Assembly: GCA_015680685.1 (NCBI GenBank)
Contig: MNCI01025571.1
Span: 157,632 to 221,631 of the forward strand
Reading direction: 5' to 3'
Length of the DNA stretch: 64,000 nucleotides
Source of the DNA: Gnetum montanum
Lineage: Eukaryota; Streptophyta; Gnetopsida; Gnetales; Gnetaceae
Shown: positions 1 to 10,137 of the stretch, in pieces
Position numbering within the stretch: position 1 is the stretch's first letter
Layout: each line of letters begins with the position of its first letter
Position numbers and translations under genes: made by a program
Notes under the pieces: generated by a model
The model's input: only the letters and a program-made list of their open reading frames with translations
What the model was told of the DNA's origin: nothing
The model's database searches: none

Positions 1-1518
1 TTGGCTAAGTTGTGGTATGGCTGATATGGATCTGGGAATAGGTAGACGGTGACTACCGAAGGTGTAGGGGTTAGGAAGAGAAATGAAAAAATCCGGGGCT
101 TAGGATAAAAATCGAAAAATCAGGCCCCGTACCCCCATGACTAATCGCGAACCTCCGGTAGCGTTAGAATGGAAAGAAAAAAGGAAGAGGAAGGATAGAT
201 AAAAAGGGAACAACTATGGCATCGATAGAAAGGATGTCATGATGGAAATGAACAAAAATGTTGATTAATTACAAAACGTTAAGGAAAAGAAGTTAACTAA
301 TGTTCCAAATAGGAATGTCAGTGGGTCCTCCCCAAAGCAGGCTCATGCCCTTAATGCCCTGACAATCCCACATTCAAAGAGTCCGTGGGCTCGGGGAATG
401 TCCTTTGGAAACAAGAGTTAAAGTCTTAACCGGAAGAATTTACCAAAAAGAAAACAAAGCATCAACTAAAGTATATACAATGATACAACCGGCAATGAGG
501 TGAACAATGGAGAGAAGGATGGGAAGAAGAGAAGTGGAATGGAATCCCAAGAACAAGGTGGTGTACAGCCCCTTGTGTGTTACATGATAAATGTGACTTG
601 GTGAATCTCATTCCAACTCTGGGCTCAAACCAACCACTTCCAGTGACTTCGCATCAATGCAGTTGGTTAAATCATCCACTTGGGTAACAAGGATGCAACT
701 TCGAGAAGCCACCACCATTCCGACGAAACAACTGAGAGAAAGGGAAGCGAGAAGGGCCTTAGTTAGAGGGAACACTTTGGTTCCATAACCAGTGCTCGCA
801 GCCCACATTTATTCCGTCTAAGGGGTGTGCTTTGAATCCTAACTTTTAGCTTTTTAGCTTTTTCACTTTTCTTTTTTTTTCTTTTTCCATTTTTTTTTCA
901 TTTTGTCTTCTTCTTTTTTTTTTTTGTTTCAGCTTCCGATTATTGGGTTACATTGGAACGGTAAGAAAACCCAAGAAGATAAGATCCAAGCACCCAAGTG
1001 AAAGACCAACACAAGAGCATCGAGTTCCCTTGAAGTCACACCCGTTTCAAATCCTTGGGTCCGTCCATAGTTTGAGAAATACCCAGTCACAGGTTCATTA
1101 AAGTTCTTATTGGAAGGGAACTGTACATTTCCAAGCCAAGGGAAACCATAGACTTGATGGATGGATGGATGAAGTGATCTCATTGCCTGCCATATCAAAA
1201 GAACATACCTTAGCATAAACAATGTAACTTAAAGGTAAAAACCAAACATTAGCAATTAATGAAAAACAGTTCATCCCATCGGCCTGAACACTTATTGGGT
1301 GACGAATTTACATGATGGATGACACACACACACACACACAAAAAGACAGAAAAATATAACGATGTTGAAAAACAAAAAATAAGAAAAGTTAAGGAAATTT
1401 GTAAAACAAAAATTAGAAAAGTTAAAGACATTGAAAAACAAAAATGTGAAAAACAAAAACGTTGTAAAACAAAAACGTGTAAAACAAAAACTGAAAAAGA
1501 ACTGAGGACCCCATATGA
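1..1518 (-). other. Non-coding 3' region of Athila-like copy 1
   Basis: No convincing coding sequence is seen. The stretch aligns in order with 51.9-53.35 kb of copy 2: for example 757-831 with 52540-52630, and 1154-1206 with 52936-52985. It holds a long pyrimidine tract at 850-930 (a purine tract on the element's own strand), a CA microsatellite at 1322-1340 and A-rich AAAAC repeats at 1354-1500. A motif reading catgggggta on the minus strand at 129-138 also abuts the 3' LTR of copy 2 (48181-48190), so it may be a polypurine-tract copy, although no LTR end is seen next to it here. Confidence 0.6.
1322..1500. repeat. CA microsatellite and AAAAC-rich low-complexity tract
   Basis: A run of CA dinucleotides at 1322-1340 is followed by an A-rich tract in which AAAACAAAAAC-like units recur. 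Copy 2 has a comparable A-rich tract at 53090-53300. Small open frames here are composition artefacts. Confidence 0.7.
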
Positions 1519-4500
1519 CTAGCATAGGTGGTCATCTCCCCCATGACTGAGTTGTGAGGGAGAGATCTGAAGTAGTGAGCGCCTATTTGAATTTCTAAGC
1601 AGTGCCCAACTTCTCCCAATTGATGATCTTAAATTCAGGGTTGGAAGTTGGCGACGCTCACGCTCCAGTGTATCTATGCCACGGTTGTTGGCATGAGTTG
1701 CCTCAGTTCGTTCCATGCATATTTGTTTGCTCTTGTGTGAAGCTGTCAACCACGGGGTGTCTACTACGTCTTGTGTGGTTGCTACATACAGGCATCTTTG
1801 TTGCAAAGTTTCCTGGGCACACCTGTGACATGGAGACATTTCCTTCGTGTCATCACCCGATGAATCACTGTATGTGATGCATGGAACTATCCTCTTCTCG
1901 ATCTTTCCACATATGTTTATCTTGGAGATTTCCAAGGAAAGATCACGGATCCTAAGGCATGCATCTACTGTGCTTAGCCATGCCCTTCCCATTATAATTG
2001 GGCAGTCCCCTTCATTGTTGTTAACATCAATCACTAGGAAATCCGCTGGGTAGGACCAACCACACACAGTGGCCATAACATCCTCTACCAAACCCAATGG
2101 GATGGCAATGGACTGGTCTGCCAGCTCCAGTTGAATGTTGCTCTTCTTAAGTTGGGGCAGGTTCCAGGCGTGATACATCTTTCGCGAAATTAAGTTGACT
2201 CCGGAACCTGAGTCAAGAAGAGCTCGATGTGGCGCATTCCCAGCGATCTGCAAATGAATAAAGGGACTCCCAGGGTCAGTTAGTTTCCTGGGAAGGTGGC
2301 CTACCTTGATCCAGTCAGTTACGGTATGTGTTAGCATAACCGTATGCGTTACATTCCCTTGGACTGAAGGGTGCTCCGAAGTGTTAGTAGTTAGAGGCCT
2401 ATACATATACCCGTCCGCTTGTTGTTGCGAGAGCCTATCCGGGCTCCTAGTTCTGAAAAAGGGTCTCCTTTTTGTACAGTTATCGCCAGAACTAGTGTCC
2501 GGTTGGATATTTACACTCTGAATATTTACAGATCTCGCGGCGTGACGTTGCTGCGGTTGGGTAGGTAATTCCCCTTGCATTGTTGGAGCAGGAGGTGTTA
2601 TGGGAACTACTTGAGGAAAAGGTGCGGGTGGAGTTAGAGGATGGACAGAATGTGGAATGTCTCCCGGAGGAGAAGGAGTCCTTCTGAAGTACTCCCGAGC
2701 GTAGTAGTGACGGCGTGGAGTGTGACTCATAGCGTCACCTGGAGAAACTGGCTGCTGCACATAATAACCATAAGGATCAGGCTGCCGGTAAGGGTATCGA
2801 TGTGTTGGCTGTGGCATCCCCCATGACTGTGGGTATTGCCACTGCTGATGTTGCTCGATGGGCTGCGGAGGTGTTCCACTTGGATAATACGTCAAGGGTT
2901 GGTGGAACTGCCTCGGGTTACCTTGTGGATAAGGTAACCTTCTGGGTGTTTGCCGTTGATTAAGTCTTGGATTTAATGCATACACCCCAGACTCCTGCAG
3001 ATGTGAGATAATTGGACAACATCCCTTAGGATGGTCATAATAGCAGACCTCACATCCACCGTCATTGTCTGAATCAGAATTTTCAGCCTCATCGGAGTTA
3101 GAGATTTTTCCCTTACCCTTGTTATGTGCAGGGTTAAAGTTTCTCCGCTTGTCTTTGCTTTTATCACTACTTTGCTCATCCTTAGACTCTTCTACAATTT
3201 TCAGGACTGTTTCTATTCGTGAGTCTAAGGAATCCCACATTTGGTCTACCTTAGCCGATACCTCCGTTGTTAACTTTTGGATCGGCACAGTTTTCCTGTT
3301 CACCAACTCTTCGAGTGGTGACTCATCCTCCTCATCACAGAATTTCACTCCCTTCTTACGAAGGGAGGGATCACGGTTGTATTCCTCCGCACTTTCTCTT
3401 TTCCGTAGCTCACCCTCTTCTTGCGCTACTTGTTCCAACAATACTTCAACTTCATGGGCTCTTAGTTGGGAGAGTCTCCCTTGGGCGTAAGTCCCAAGAG
3501 TTCTTCTCGTTTCATTTCGTAGCCCATCCACGAGGTGGCGAAGTTGATCCCGCTTAGCGTACCCATGGCCCGGGCAACGATGTAGCAATGTGTAGTAACG
3601 GGCCATGGCAGCATCCAAGGATTCATGAGCTCCTTGTTTCCAGCCTTGGATCTGCTTACGCAAGTTAGACACTCTGGAGTACGTTTGATATTTGTTGTTG
3701 AACAATTCGAGCATCGTACTCCACCTCCTGATGGTTTCCGGTTCTAAGGACCGGTACCAGCTTTCTGCTTCTTTAGTGAGTGTCCTTGGGAACAACTTGA
3801 GTTTCTGCCACTCATTGTCTATGTTCTGCAAGGCACAGGCGTCGTGGAATGCCTGTAAATGATGTTGAGGATCAGCGTTGTATCCCCCTTCAAAACGTGG
3901 GATATTATTTATATCCAAACGCTTGATCCTACTGTCTTTCAAATGCCTTGTGGGAATCCTAACTGCCTCTCTAATGTCAAGCATACTTCGGGTTGCGAAT
4001 AGGGGTTCGTCATGATCATCTCTTTCATGACGTCTGTGATGTCTACGTTGTGGTTCCCTATTCTCCCTACGTCCTTGCCCTTGTCCTAACTCCTCTCGAC
4101 CTTCTTGTCGAGGCATTTCATCTCTTCTACCTTTACTTTCCGCGTTATGCTCATGGTGGCTGCGCCCAGATGTGGAAGGAGAGGGTGAATGATGTGATGA
4201 AGGGGAAGAAGAAGGGGATCCATCACCATGGTGATGTTTCTTGCCTTCTCTTCGGCTGCTTCGGCCCCGATCGTTGTCACGATCTGCATGTCTGTCATTA
4301 GTGTGAGTGATTGTTCCTGCCGTGAACAGCTTGTGCTCACGGGGATCAGAGCCTGGAATGTGTATCGTTGATCTAAGGCCCTGATGCCTAACCTCTTCAC
4401 CAGAGTGAGGAGGAGGAACATCATTTTCTAAGAAACCCGTTGTGAGGGGTTCCTCGTCTCCTATTTCACTAATGACGTGGGAAACCTTGCCCTTCAGTAG

Positions 4501-4863
4501 TGAATGTTGGCTCTCCTGCCTTGCATCCCGAATACGTTGGGCTTTTGTGGGTTGATAATCCCTCAGAGTGTAATCATCCGCAACGTATTCAGTAATCAGC
4601 TCTTGCATGCCATACCGTACCAAGGCACGGAAAAGCATGTTGGAAGCAGAGCGATCTGGGGGTAACACGATGTTACCTTGCATGTCTCTCCACCGCAGTT
4701 GCTCATCTTGATGGAAAACAAAGGTAAAATCCGGCACATACTCATCGGGATGAGTATATGTGACCTTAGATTGTTGAGGACATGGTTGATCTCGGTTATG
4801 CGTATGATGCTGACTTTCTCCTGTATTGTCCTTAGGTGAGTTGATTTCGTGAGAAGAAGCCAT
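1519..4863 (-). CDS. Gag-protease polyprotein of Athila-like copy 1 (intact, 1114 aa)
   Basis: This is the only long undamaged ORF in the window. Residues 31-110 form a conserved N-terminal block also recognisable in copy 2. Residues 190-290 are rich in Arg, His and Ser. A retrotransposon Gag (capsid-like) region spans about 318-490. A short zinc-knuckle-like motif C-x2-C-x3-H-x3-C lies near 603-615, a Pro/Gln/Tyr-rich linker at 635-790, and an aspartic protease with active-site DSG near 883 and a distal IIMGRAWL segment near 951. The last 100 or so residues are Arg-rich with no recognised domain and stop at TAG (1519-1521). The ATG at 4861-4863 is 127 bp downstream of the primer site, and the homologous frames of copies 2 and 3 start at the same place. 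Gag would assemble the particle and the protease would mature it. RT and integrase are not encoded, so they would have to come from another element. Being open does not prove it is expressed. Confidence 0.9.
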   Translation of the reverse strand: MASSHEINSPKDNTGESQHHTHNRDQPCPQQSKVTYTHPDEYVPDFTFVFHQDEQLRWRDMQGNIVLPPDRSASNMLFRALVRYGMQELITEYVADDYTLRDYQPTKAQRIRDARQESQHSLLKGKVSHVISEIGDEEPLTTGFLENDVPPPHSGEEVRHQGLRSTIHIPGSDPREHKLFTAGTITHTNDRHADRDNDRGRSSRREGKKHHHGDGSPSSSPSSHHSPSPSTSGRSHHEHNAESKGRRDEMPRQEGREELGQGQGRRENREPQRRHHRRHERDDHDEPLFATRSMLDIREAVRIPTRHLKDSRIKRLDINNIPRFEGGYNADPQHHLQAFHDACALQNIDNEWQKLKLFPRTLTKEAESWYRSLEPETIRRWSTMLELFNNKYQTYSRVSNLRKQIQGWKQGAHESLDAAMARYYTLLHRCPGHGYAKRDQLRHLVDGLRNETRRTLGTYAQGRLSQLRAHEVEVLLEQVAQEEGELRKRESAEEYNRDPSLRKKGVKFCDEEDESPLEELVNRKTVPIQKLTTEVSAKVDQMWDSLDSRIETVLKIVEESKDEQSSDKSKDKRRNFNPAHNKGKGKISNSDEAENSDSDNDGGCEVCYYDHPKGCCPIISHLQESGVYALNPRLNQRQTPRRLPYPQGNPRQFHQPLTYYPSGTPPQPIEQHQQWQYPQSWGMPQPTHRYPYRQPDPYGYYVQQPVSPGDAMSHTPRRHYYAREYFRRTPSPPGDIPHSVHPLTPPAPFPQVVPITPPAPTMQGELPTQPQQRHAARSVNIQSVNIQPDTSSGDNCTKRRPFFRTRSPDRLSQQQADGYMYRPLTTNTSEHPSVQGNVTHTVMLTHTVTDWIKVGHLPRKLTDPGSPFIHLQIAGNAPHRALLDSGSGVNLISRKMYHAWNLPQLKKSNIQLELADQSIAIPLGLVEDVMATVCGWSYPADFLVIDVNNNEGDCPIIMGRAWLSTVDACLRIRDLSLEISKINICGKIEKRIVPCITYSDSSGDDTKEMSPCHRCAQETLQQRCLYVATTQDVVDTPWLTASHKSKQICMERTEATHANNRGIDTLERERRQLPTLNLRSSIGRSWALLRNSNRRSLLQISPSQLSHGGDDHLC

Positions 4864-4990
4864 TTCTATTGGTGTGCTAACTTCACCGTTATTTATTGTT
4901 CTTGATTAACTGATTAACCCTAAGGTTCGTTTTAAGCTCACAACGATGTGAGTGATATCCCTTATGTTAAATTGGCGAAAAAACACTTAG

Positions 4991-5008
4991 TCCCCGGCAA
5001 CGGCGCCA
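4991..5008 (-). other. Primer binding site, tRNA-Asp type
   Basis: The plus strand reads tccccggcaacggcgcca, which I recognise as the 3' end, with CCA, of plant tRNA-Asp. On the element's strand this is the TGGCGCCGTTGCCGGGGA primer site typical of Athila-group elements. It starts one base after the 5' LTR, with no mismatch over 18 nt. Confidence 0.93.
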
Positions 5009-5784
5009 ATGATGAGTGGCGAGGTACCCCTACACTCCACCATACGAATACGAGCGTACACGCGCGATCCGGTCGAACTCCGCAGACTAAATGCCTTAAC
5101 GCCACAAGAAACACTTGGGGTTAATCGTTCGTTGTCTTCCCAGGCTTGCTTGTATGTGTCACGGTGTATGGTTAAGCAAGTCTGAGGTATGTGATTTTTT
5201 TGGTATTTTCGGCTTATCTTCTATGCTACCAGGAGAAAGGGTTGAGAAAACTAAACTAACTCTAACTAAGATCTAAGTCTAAATTAACTAGCGTCAGCAT
5301 CCGTTCCCACTTGCCGGACACACCCTGAACTATGCAACTGCAGCTTACCAAACGCTAATCGTTACTGGGATCGCCACACGTAACGCAAGTGCTCGAAGTG
5401 GTCGTACTGAGGCACCTATTTAGCCTACGTGTGATAAGCAGCCGATTCCTTAGCCAGCCGTACACACCCGTGGGTGCTCGTAACTAAGTCGTACTTATCA
5501 CACGATCTAGCCTAGCAATGAGCAGCCGATTCCTCAACTAGCCGTACACATTAGACCCGGGAGTTACCAAGCGCAGAATCCTGGAATACGCTACTGGGTT
5601 ACCAAGCATCCAATGCTCGTAATTGAGTCGTACTCATGCATTGCGTCAAGCAGCCGATTCCTTGACTAGCCGTACACGTCCGTAGACGCTCGTAATCAAG
5701 TCGTACTTGAACGCACTAGGAAAGCAGTAAATGAAAGCAATAAATGAAACCACGTGCTGCAAGGTTTATCCAAACAAGTTCGTC

Positions 5785-5790
5785 TTTATT
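5785..5790 (-). terminator. Putative LTR polyadenylation signal AATAAA
   Basis: The hexamer lies in a context (caaggttta..gtctttatt) kept in copy 2 (near 47875 and 60240) and, on the opposite strand, in the solo LTR near 17605. It is downstream of the TATA box, as needed for R-region 3' end formation. Confidence 0.55.
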
Positions 5791-5955
5791 GCCGTACACA
5801 ACTTGGGTTCAGGTTACAAGCTGCTCGAATAAAGAGCCGTTCACTCTAGGACTCCTACTGCGGGCACATGGGAAAAAATTCTAACTCTGGAGTGATCAAT
5901 CTGCCAGAGCTTCGCTACACTAGCCAGGATTGGGAAATGAAGGGAGTGCCGCCTC

Positions 5956-6057
5956 TTATTTATAGAAAGGGCGGCGGGACGCGATATCGCGTACGCGATA
6001 TCGCAGGAGAAGACGCGATATCGCGTCGGCAGCGATATCGCGTACGCGATATCGCGG
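5956..6057 (-). promoter_or_regulatory. LTR promoter: TATA box with five GCGATATCGC palindromes upstream
   Basis: TATAAATAA lies at 5956-5964 on the minus strand. Upstream of it, at 5980-6057, the decamer GCGATATCGC occurs five times, mostly within the 12-bp palindrome CGCGATATCGCG. Equivalent positions in other LTRs of the family carry different palindromes. This is the place where U3 enhancer elements sit; a role as binding sites for dimeric factors is inference. Confidence 0.65.
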
Positions 6058-6081
6058 CCTAGTGTAAGTCGCGTCTCATCA

Positions 6082-7158
6082 CCACTCAATTAGCCTTTGT
6101 ATCTGATGGGCTTTTATTTTATATAATCAACCTTGGGCATAACTCCCAGGGGTCTCCCTTGTTTGATTACAAAGACCATCTATGATGTGGAAATTTTATT
6201 CTTTTTGAGAGAAATCATGGCTGAGACATCTATGTAGTAAAGAATAGTATCTATCTAAGGCCACATCCAAGGATTCATGATTTTCTTGCTTCCATTGTTG
6301 GATTTTTTTTTCTTAGGTTGGACACTCTCACATAGGCTTGGTATTTTTCGTTGAAGAGCTCTAGCATTGTGAACCATCTGTGAATGGAATCTAGTTCTAA
6401 TGATTTATACCAAGTTTCAACCTCATTTATTAGTTTCCTAGGGAAAAGATTAAGCTTTTGCCACTTATATTAAATATTTTGCAAGGTGTAGGCATCATGG
6501 AAGGCTTGTAAGTGATGTTGTGGATTAGAATCATAGCCTCCCCTAAATTTAGGAATGTTATCCATATCAAGTTGTTTGATGCAGTTGTCCCTTTGATAAC
6601 TTTGGGGTATTTGAACTACCTCCCTAATCTGTGTCATGCCCCTAGTAGTCAACAATGGATCATCTTCATCAAACATGTCATGTTGATAATCTCTATTTCT
6701 ATTTATCTAATAGTGGTGATCTTGTCTATGATCATTTTGATGTCTTTGATTTTACCCTTGGGTTTGATTTTTATCGTTATCTTGACTCCTTAGTAGAGCT
6801 CTATCTCTATACCTATGTTCATCTTCATCAGAACTAGATGTTGAAGAGGAAGAGGAAGATGAGGAACTGGAAGAATCACCATGGCTTCTATAGTTCTTCC
6901 ATTGGTTCCTTGGTGTATCATTTCTAAATTTAGAGGAGGTCCTAGGCCTTGAGGTCCTCCTTGTTCTAGGATCTACTTCATCTCCTCTAGAATTGTCTAC
7001 CCTAGGTGAATGTAGTCTTTGAGTGTACTAAGGGTGTAAATGAGCATATGAAATTATTACATGAGGCTATTCACTCTAACTTTCTTTAGTATAGATCCTA
7101 TTGGTTCTCTAATTAATGTTCTCATCATACAATGCAATATTGGTCTTGAAGAAGACAT
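6082..7158 (-). pseudogene. gag pseudogene of Athila-like copy 3
   Basis: The frame starts at ATG 7156-7158, matching the starts in copies 1 and 2. The piece 6470-6676 reads as Gag residues equivalent to about 284-343 of copy 1, with the conserved FRGGYDSNPQHHLQAF segment. Further left, homology to copy 1 gag continues with many stops and small deletions (for example 6250-6300 and 6103-6150). The acidic/Ser-rich part (6830-6960) is also decayed. It is truncated at 6082 by the insertion of copy 1 and is non-functional. Confidence 0.8.
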
Positions 7159-7269
7159 GTTTTTAACATGTGTGACTTAAAATAAAATATTAATATTTTC
7201 TAAAAGATAAATCGTTAACACCTTAATGGTGATTGTTTATGATACAACTAATTTAGATAACTAGCATCA

Positions 7270-7287
7270 TCCTCAGCAATAGTGCCA
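7270..7287 (-). other. Decayed tRNA-Asp primer binding site of copy 3
   Basis: The plus strand reads tcctcagcaatagtgcca, recognisably the tRNA-Asp tail with C-to-T and G-to-A changes plus one other change, immediately next to LTR start TGATGAG at 7289. Confidence 0.75.
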
Positions 7288-7288
7288 A

Positions 7289-8236
7289 TGATGAGTGGCA
7301 GGTACCCCCTATGCCCAACCATATGAATCACAAGTGTTCATGCATGATCCAGTTGAATTCTATGGATGGAACTAGTTGTGTATCTAGATTGTTAAGCATT
7401 GATCGTAATTCACCATCTTCCGACTTGGACTAGTGGTAGCTTTGTCACGTATGGTTTAGTCCAAGTTGAGGCATATGATGCTTGATGTTGTTCTGGCCTT
7501 ATGCTACTCCTAACGATAATAGAGAAATCAATTATTTAAACTAATTAACAATGGAAAGTAAAAGCTAAACTAGCCTATGGATGATGAGTGTCTATTCCCA
7601 GCTTATTGTACACATCCTGAACCCATGTATCCACTACTAGGATTACCAAGTGTTATGCTACTAGGTAAACCAAGTAATCATGCTTTTGGGATTACTAAGC
7701 GAATATGTGTTTATGCTTAAAATTGGTCATGCTCATTTTGTCGATTGATTAATATGCATGGAAATGTAAATATTAACTAAGTACATGAAATATAAATTAC
7801 ATTAAAAGTAAATTTAGACTAAGTCAAAGTGTTGCAATGAATAAGAATCAATCTTGATCTTATTGCGATTCATGGAATGTGTCGAGGTACATTGCCACTC
7901 AAATAATACTTCATACAATTGACTCATATCCACACTATAAGCACTAACTAACTATTCTCTAAGACTACAGAATAAAACTACAAGAGAATGACTACTTTAT
8001 TGATAAAATAATGCTAATACAAAGCAGGAGCATGCATATTTATTGGAAAAAATAGATACTATGTTAACGGGGCTGCATTAATGTATCATTACATGCATCA
8101 ATGGGGTCACGTCAATGTGACTACATCAAGGTAGTTGTGTCAAAGTGACTACGTCGAGGCAGCTGCATTGAACTAGTTGTGTCAATGCAGCTGCATCAAC
8201 CCAATCTCATCAACACAACCAACCGATGCTTCATCA
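7289..8236 (-). repeat. 5' LTR of Athila-like copy 3
   Basis: The 948-bp LTR runs from TGATGAG to the TTCATCA ending at 8236. I prefer 8236 over the inner CTCATCA at 8212 because both solo LTRs begin TGATGAAG, the complement of this end. A degenerate TATA (8036-8044) is followed by palindromic U3 modules, including CAGCTGCATTGA and its inverse around 8157-8196. Confidence 0.82.
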
Positions 8237-9037
8237 TTAAGGAAAATTAAATTATGTCCTTCTTCTAGCACCAGAATGGTGTTGATGCTATAAATTTTCA
8301 AAAAGCATTTACACCTTTTAAATAATTTTTTGAAAGGTTAATGTCTATGACACCTTTTGCAATGGTACATATACCTAAGAATAGTCTTAGTGATATTATA
8401 TGTGATCATAATGTAAATAATAATAATTATTTACTTAGAAAAGATATTTTCAAATGAAAACATGCAAGAAAAAATAGATATTTATTATTTTAAACTCAAA
8501 ATATTTTTTTTACCATCATGTACTTAAATTAAATAAAAGATCAAAAAATGGTTAAGAAATACCCAAACTAAATGGAGATGACTAGGGATACTAGAAATGA
8601 AAAGATTTCTCCAAAGCTCCCTTGATGATCTTGACCCTTTATATTAGAGCCTCATTTTTTATAAGTAATTCTTCTAACTTCTTAAGGAGTCATTGAGATT
8701 CTTGTTGGTGATGAAAATAATCACACCAACCACTAAATTCTTCATATTCCAAGACACTTAAATTGTCTTAAGTAGTTTGAATGCTACTTTGAACATCAAA
8801 TACTTTTGGGTAAGTATAATAAGATTTTTCAAGATTTGGAGATTGAGAGTTGGATACAATGTGGGAGAATGGAGAGAAAAGAAAGGAAAGAAAAGGACTT
8901 TTTCTCTTCTTCTCCTTCATGGACTGGCTTTCTTTCTTATTTCTCCTAATGATGATTCCCCTTCATCCTCTCTTGCACAAGTTATAGCTTCTTTAGGTAG
9001 CAAGTGTGAGAATTTATTTCTAAAATCAACTTTATCC
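8237..9037 (-). mobile_element. Fragment of a family-2 LTR element (F): primer site and partial LTR
   Basis: A primer-site-like sequence (plus strand ccttcttctagcacca, 8256-8272) is followed at 8280 by TGTTGATG, the LTR start of family 2. The same arrangement occurs in E (15522-15547), C (40610-40639) and the small element (63239-63271). The LTR runs right without a clear CATCAACA end before element E begins at 9038. The small plus-strand frame at 8777-9043 has no recognisable domain. Confidence 0.55.
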
Positions 9038-10137
9038 TGTTGATGTGTAAATTTTGGACATGCCGCTAACACCTATGAAAACTTGTTTTAGGAGACTATC
9101 GCCTAGGGCGCCTCTCGTATGGGTACGGAAACCTGGGAATAGTCTTAGCTGGAAAGGGCTATGTGACAAAACAATAATAACAATATTTTAAACAAAATAT
9201 TAAAAGCTTTAAATTTAATAAGAATATTGAAAAGTTAAATAATTTGTGCAATTTAAAAGAGTACAATAAATAATTCAAAATAAAATGCAAATAATAATAT
9301 TGAAAACTGTAAAAGTTATCTGTCACTGCGGCTGCTTCTGCACTTGGAGATGGTAGAGAGAAAAATCTGTCCTGTTGTTTGAAAGCAAATAAATAAAGAA
9401 CAAAATGATGTTAATGTTATTTGTGTTGCCTGTGCATACAACCTGTCTCTACCAGGTTTCTTTTTATAAGCAGAGAGAAAGAATTCTACCGATACCCCTC
9501 ATGGTGTCTGTGTTGGCATCGCCGCTGTTGGTCATTGGTCTCTACCGCATGGGCAGAAAAGAAGAAAAAAAAGAAAAAAAATGTGTCTATTTGTGTCTGA
9601 GAAAATTGAAAATTGTTGTTCAGAAATTGCTACTGCAGGGCAAGCACACTGTCATCTGCAATCTGCCTGCAACTATTGTTGATGTTCACACACGTTTCAC
9701 GCTCCTGCCATGTTCTATGAGAGAAGACTGTCGAAAACACCTCCGCTGTCAATATCTCTGGTGCCAATTGTTGGAGAGCGAGTGAAGGCCCTAATCGGTG
9801 CCCCACCCTACTGGCTACAGAACAGAAAATGGTAGTTGCAAACTCTGGCTTCGCACCTCCTTTTGACTTTGGCTGGCTCCATTGTAAATAGTGGCCTTCG
9901 GGAGAAACCCTAACCCTAAACCGCCAGCTACCTTTGCCATGTTAACCGCAACGTGGGAAAACTGAAATAAGAAAATGAGCTAAAAAAATAAGCCTTAAGT
10001 TTAATGGTTTATGTCAAAATACTTTTTTTTAACCTTTTTTGAAAAAGAACATTTCATTTGGGAATACTGAATTTTCACAGTAGATATTACTATTGGTCAA
10101 GGCCCTATGCCTAGCATGGGTGAGGTTGGCCTCAACA
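9038..10137 (-). repeat. 3' LTR of element E
   Basis: It is bounded by TGTTGATG (9038) and CTCAACA (10131-10137). The end reading gccctatgcctagcatgggtg (split here: gccctatgcc, tagcatgggtg) is complementary to the start of the LTRs at 62610 and 63618, and recurs at 39460-39480. The GC-richer segment 9090-9130 matches C at 40510-40575. It differs strongly from the 5' LTR, so E is old. Confidence 0.7.

Larger units (their letters stand above)
1..6081 (-). mobile_element. Athila-like Ty3/gypsy element, copy 1, pol-less; left end outside window
   Basis: The element reads on the minus strand: 5' LTR at 5010-6081, tRNA-Asp primer site at 4991-5008, one long Gag-protease ORF at 1519-4863, then 1.5 kb of non-coding 3' region running off the window. 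No RT, RNase H or integrase sequence is present. Blocks in 757-1550 match the part of copy 2 that lies downstream of its integrase (52540-53355), so pol has been lost between protease and 3' region rather than merely lying outside the window. It is inserted in the gag of an older copy at 6081/6082. CpG-rich text, the open ORF and the perfect primer site make it the youngest element here. The 3' LTR and target duplication are not visible. Confidence 0.88.
5010..6081 (-). repeat. 5' LTR of Athila-like copy 1
   Basis: The 1072-bp LTR is bounded by TGATGAG and CTCATCA, an inverted repeat shared with the other LTRs of this family. The inner border abuts the primer site and the outer border abuts gag of copy 3. 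It contains a TATA box (5956-5964), upstream palindromes (5980-6057) and an AATAAA signal (5785-5790), all on the minus strand. Confidence 0.93.
6082..8236 (-). mobile_element. Athila-like copy 3, 5' part only (interrupted by copy 1)
   Basis: It comprises the 5' LTR (7289-8236), a decayed tRNA-Asp primer site and a gag pseudogene, all on the minus strand. The rest of the element continues left of copy 1, outside the window. The border with copy 1 at 6081/6082 falls inside gag. Confidence 0.85.

Noticed and set aside
129-150. LTR border next to a polypurine-like catgggggta in copy 1
   Set aside because: The expected CTCATCA end is absent on its left, and similar CCCCCATGAC text also occurs at 1536-1546, so no LTR border is claimed.
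2306-4301. Plus-strand frames such as 3065-3490 and 3993-4301
   Set aside because: They are shadows of the Gag-protease ORF on the other strand.
4991-5008. tRNA-Asp-like sequence
   Set aside because: Only the 18-nt 3' end is present and it sits at the LTR border, so it is a primer binding site, not a tRNA gene.
9405-9785. Plus-strand 126-codon frame
   Set aside because: It lies within the 3' LTR of element E on the antisense strand and has no recognisable domain.
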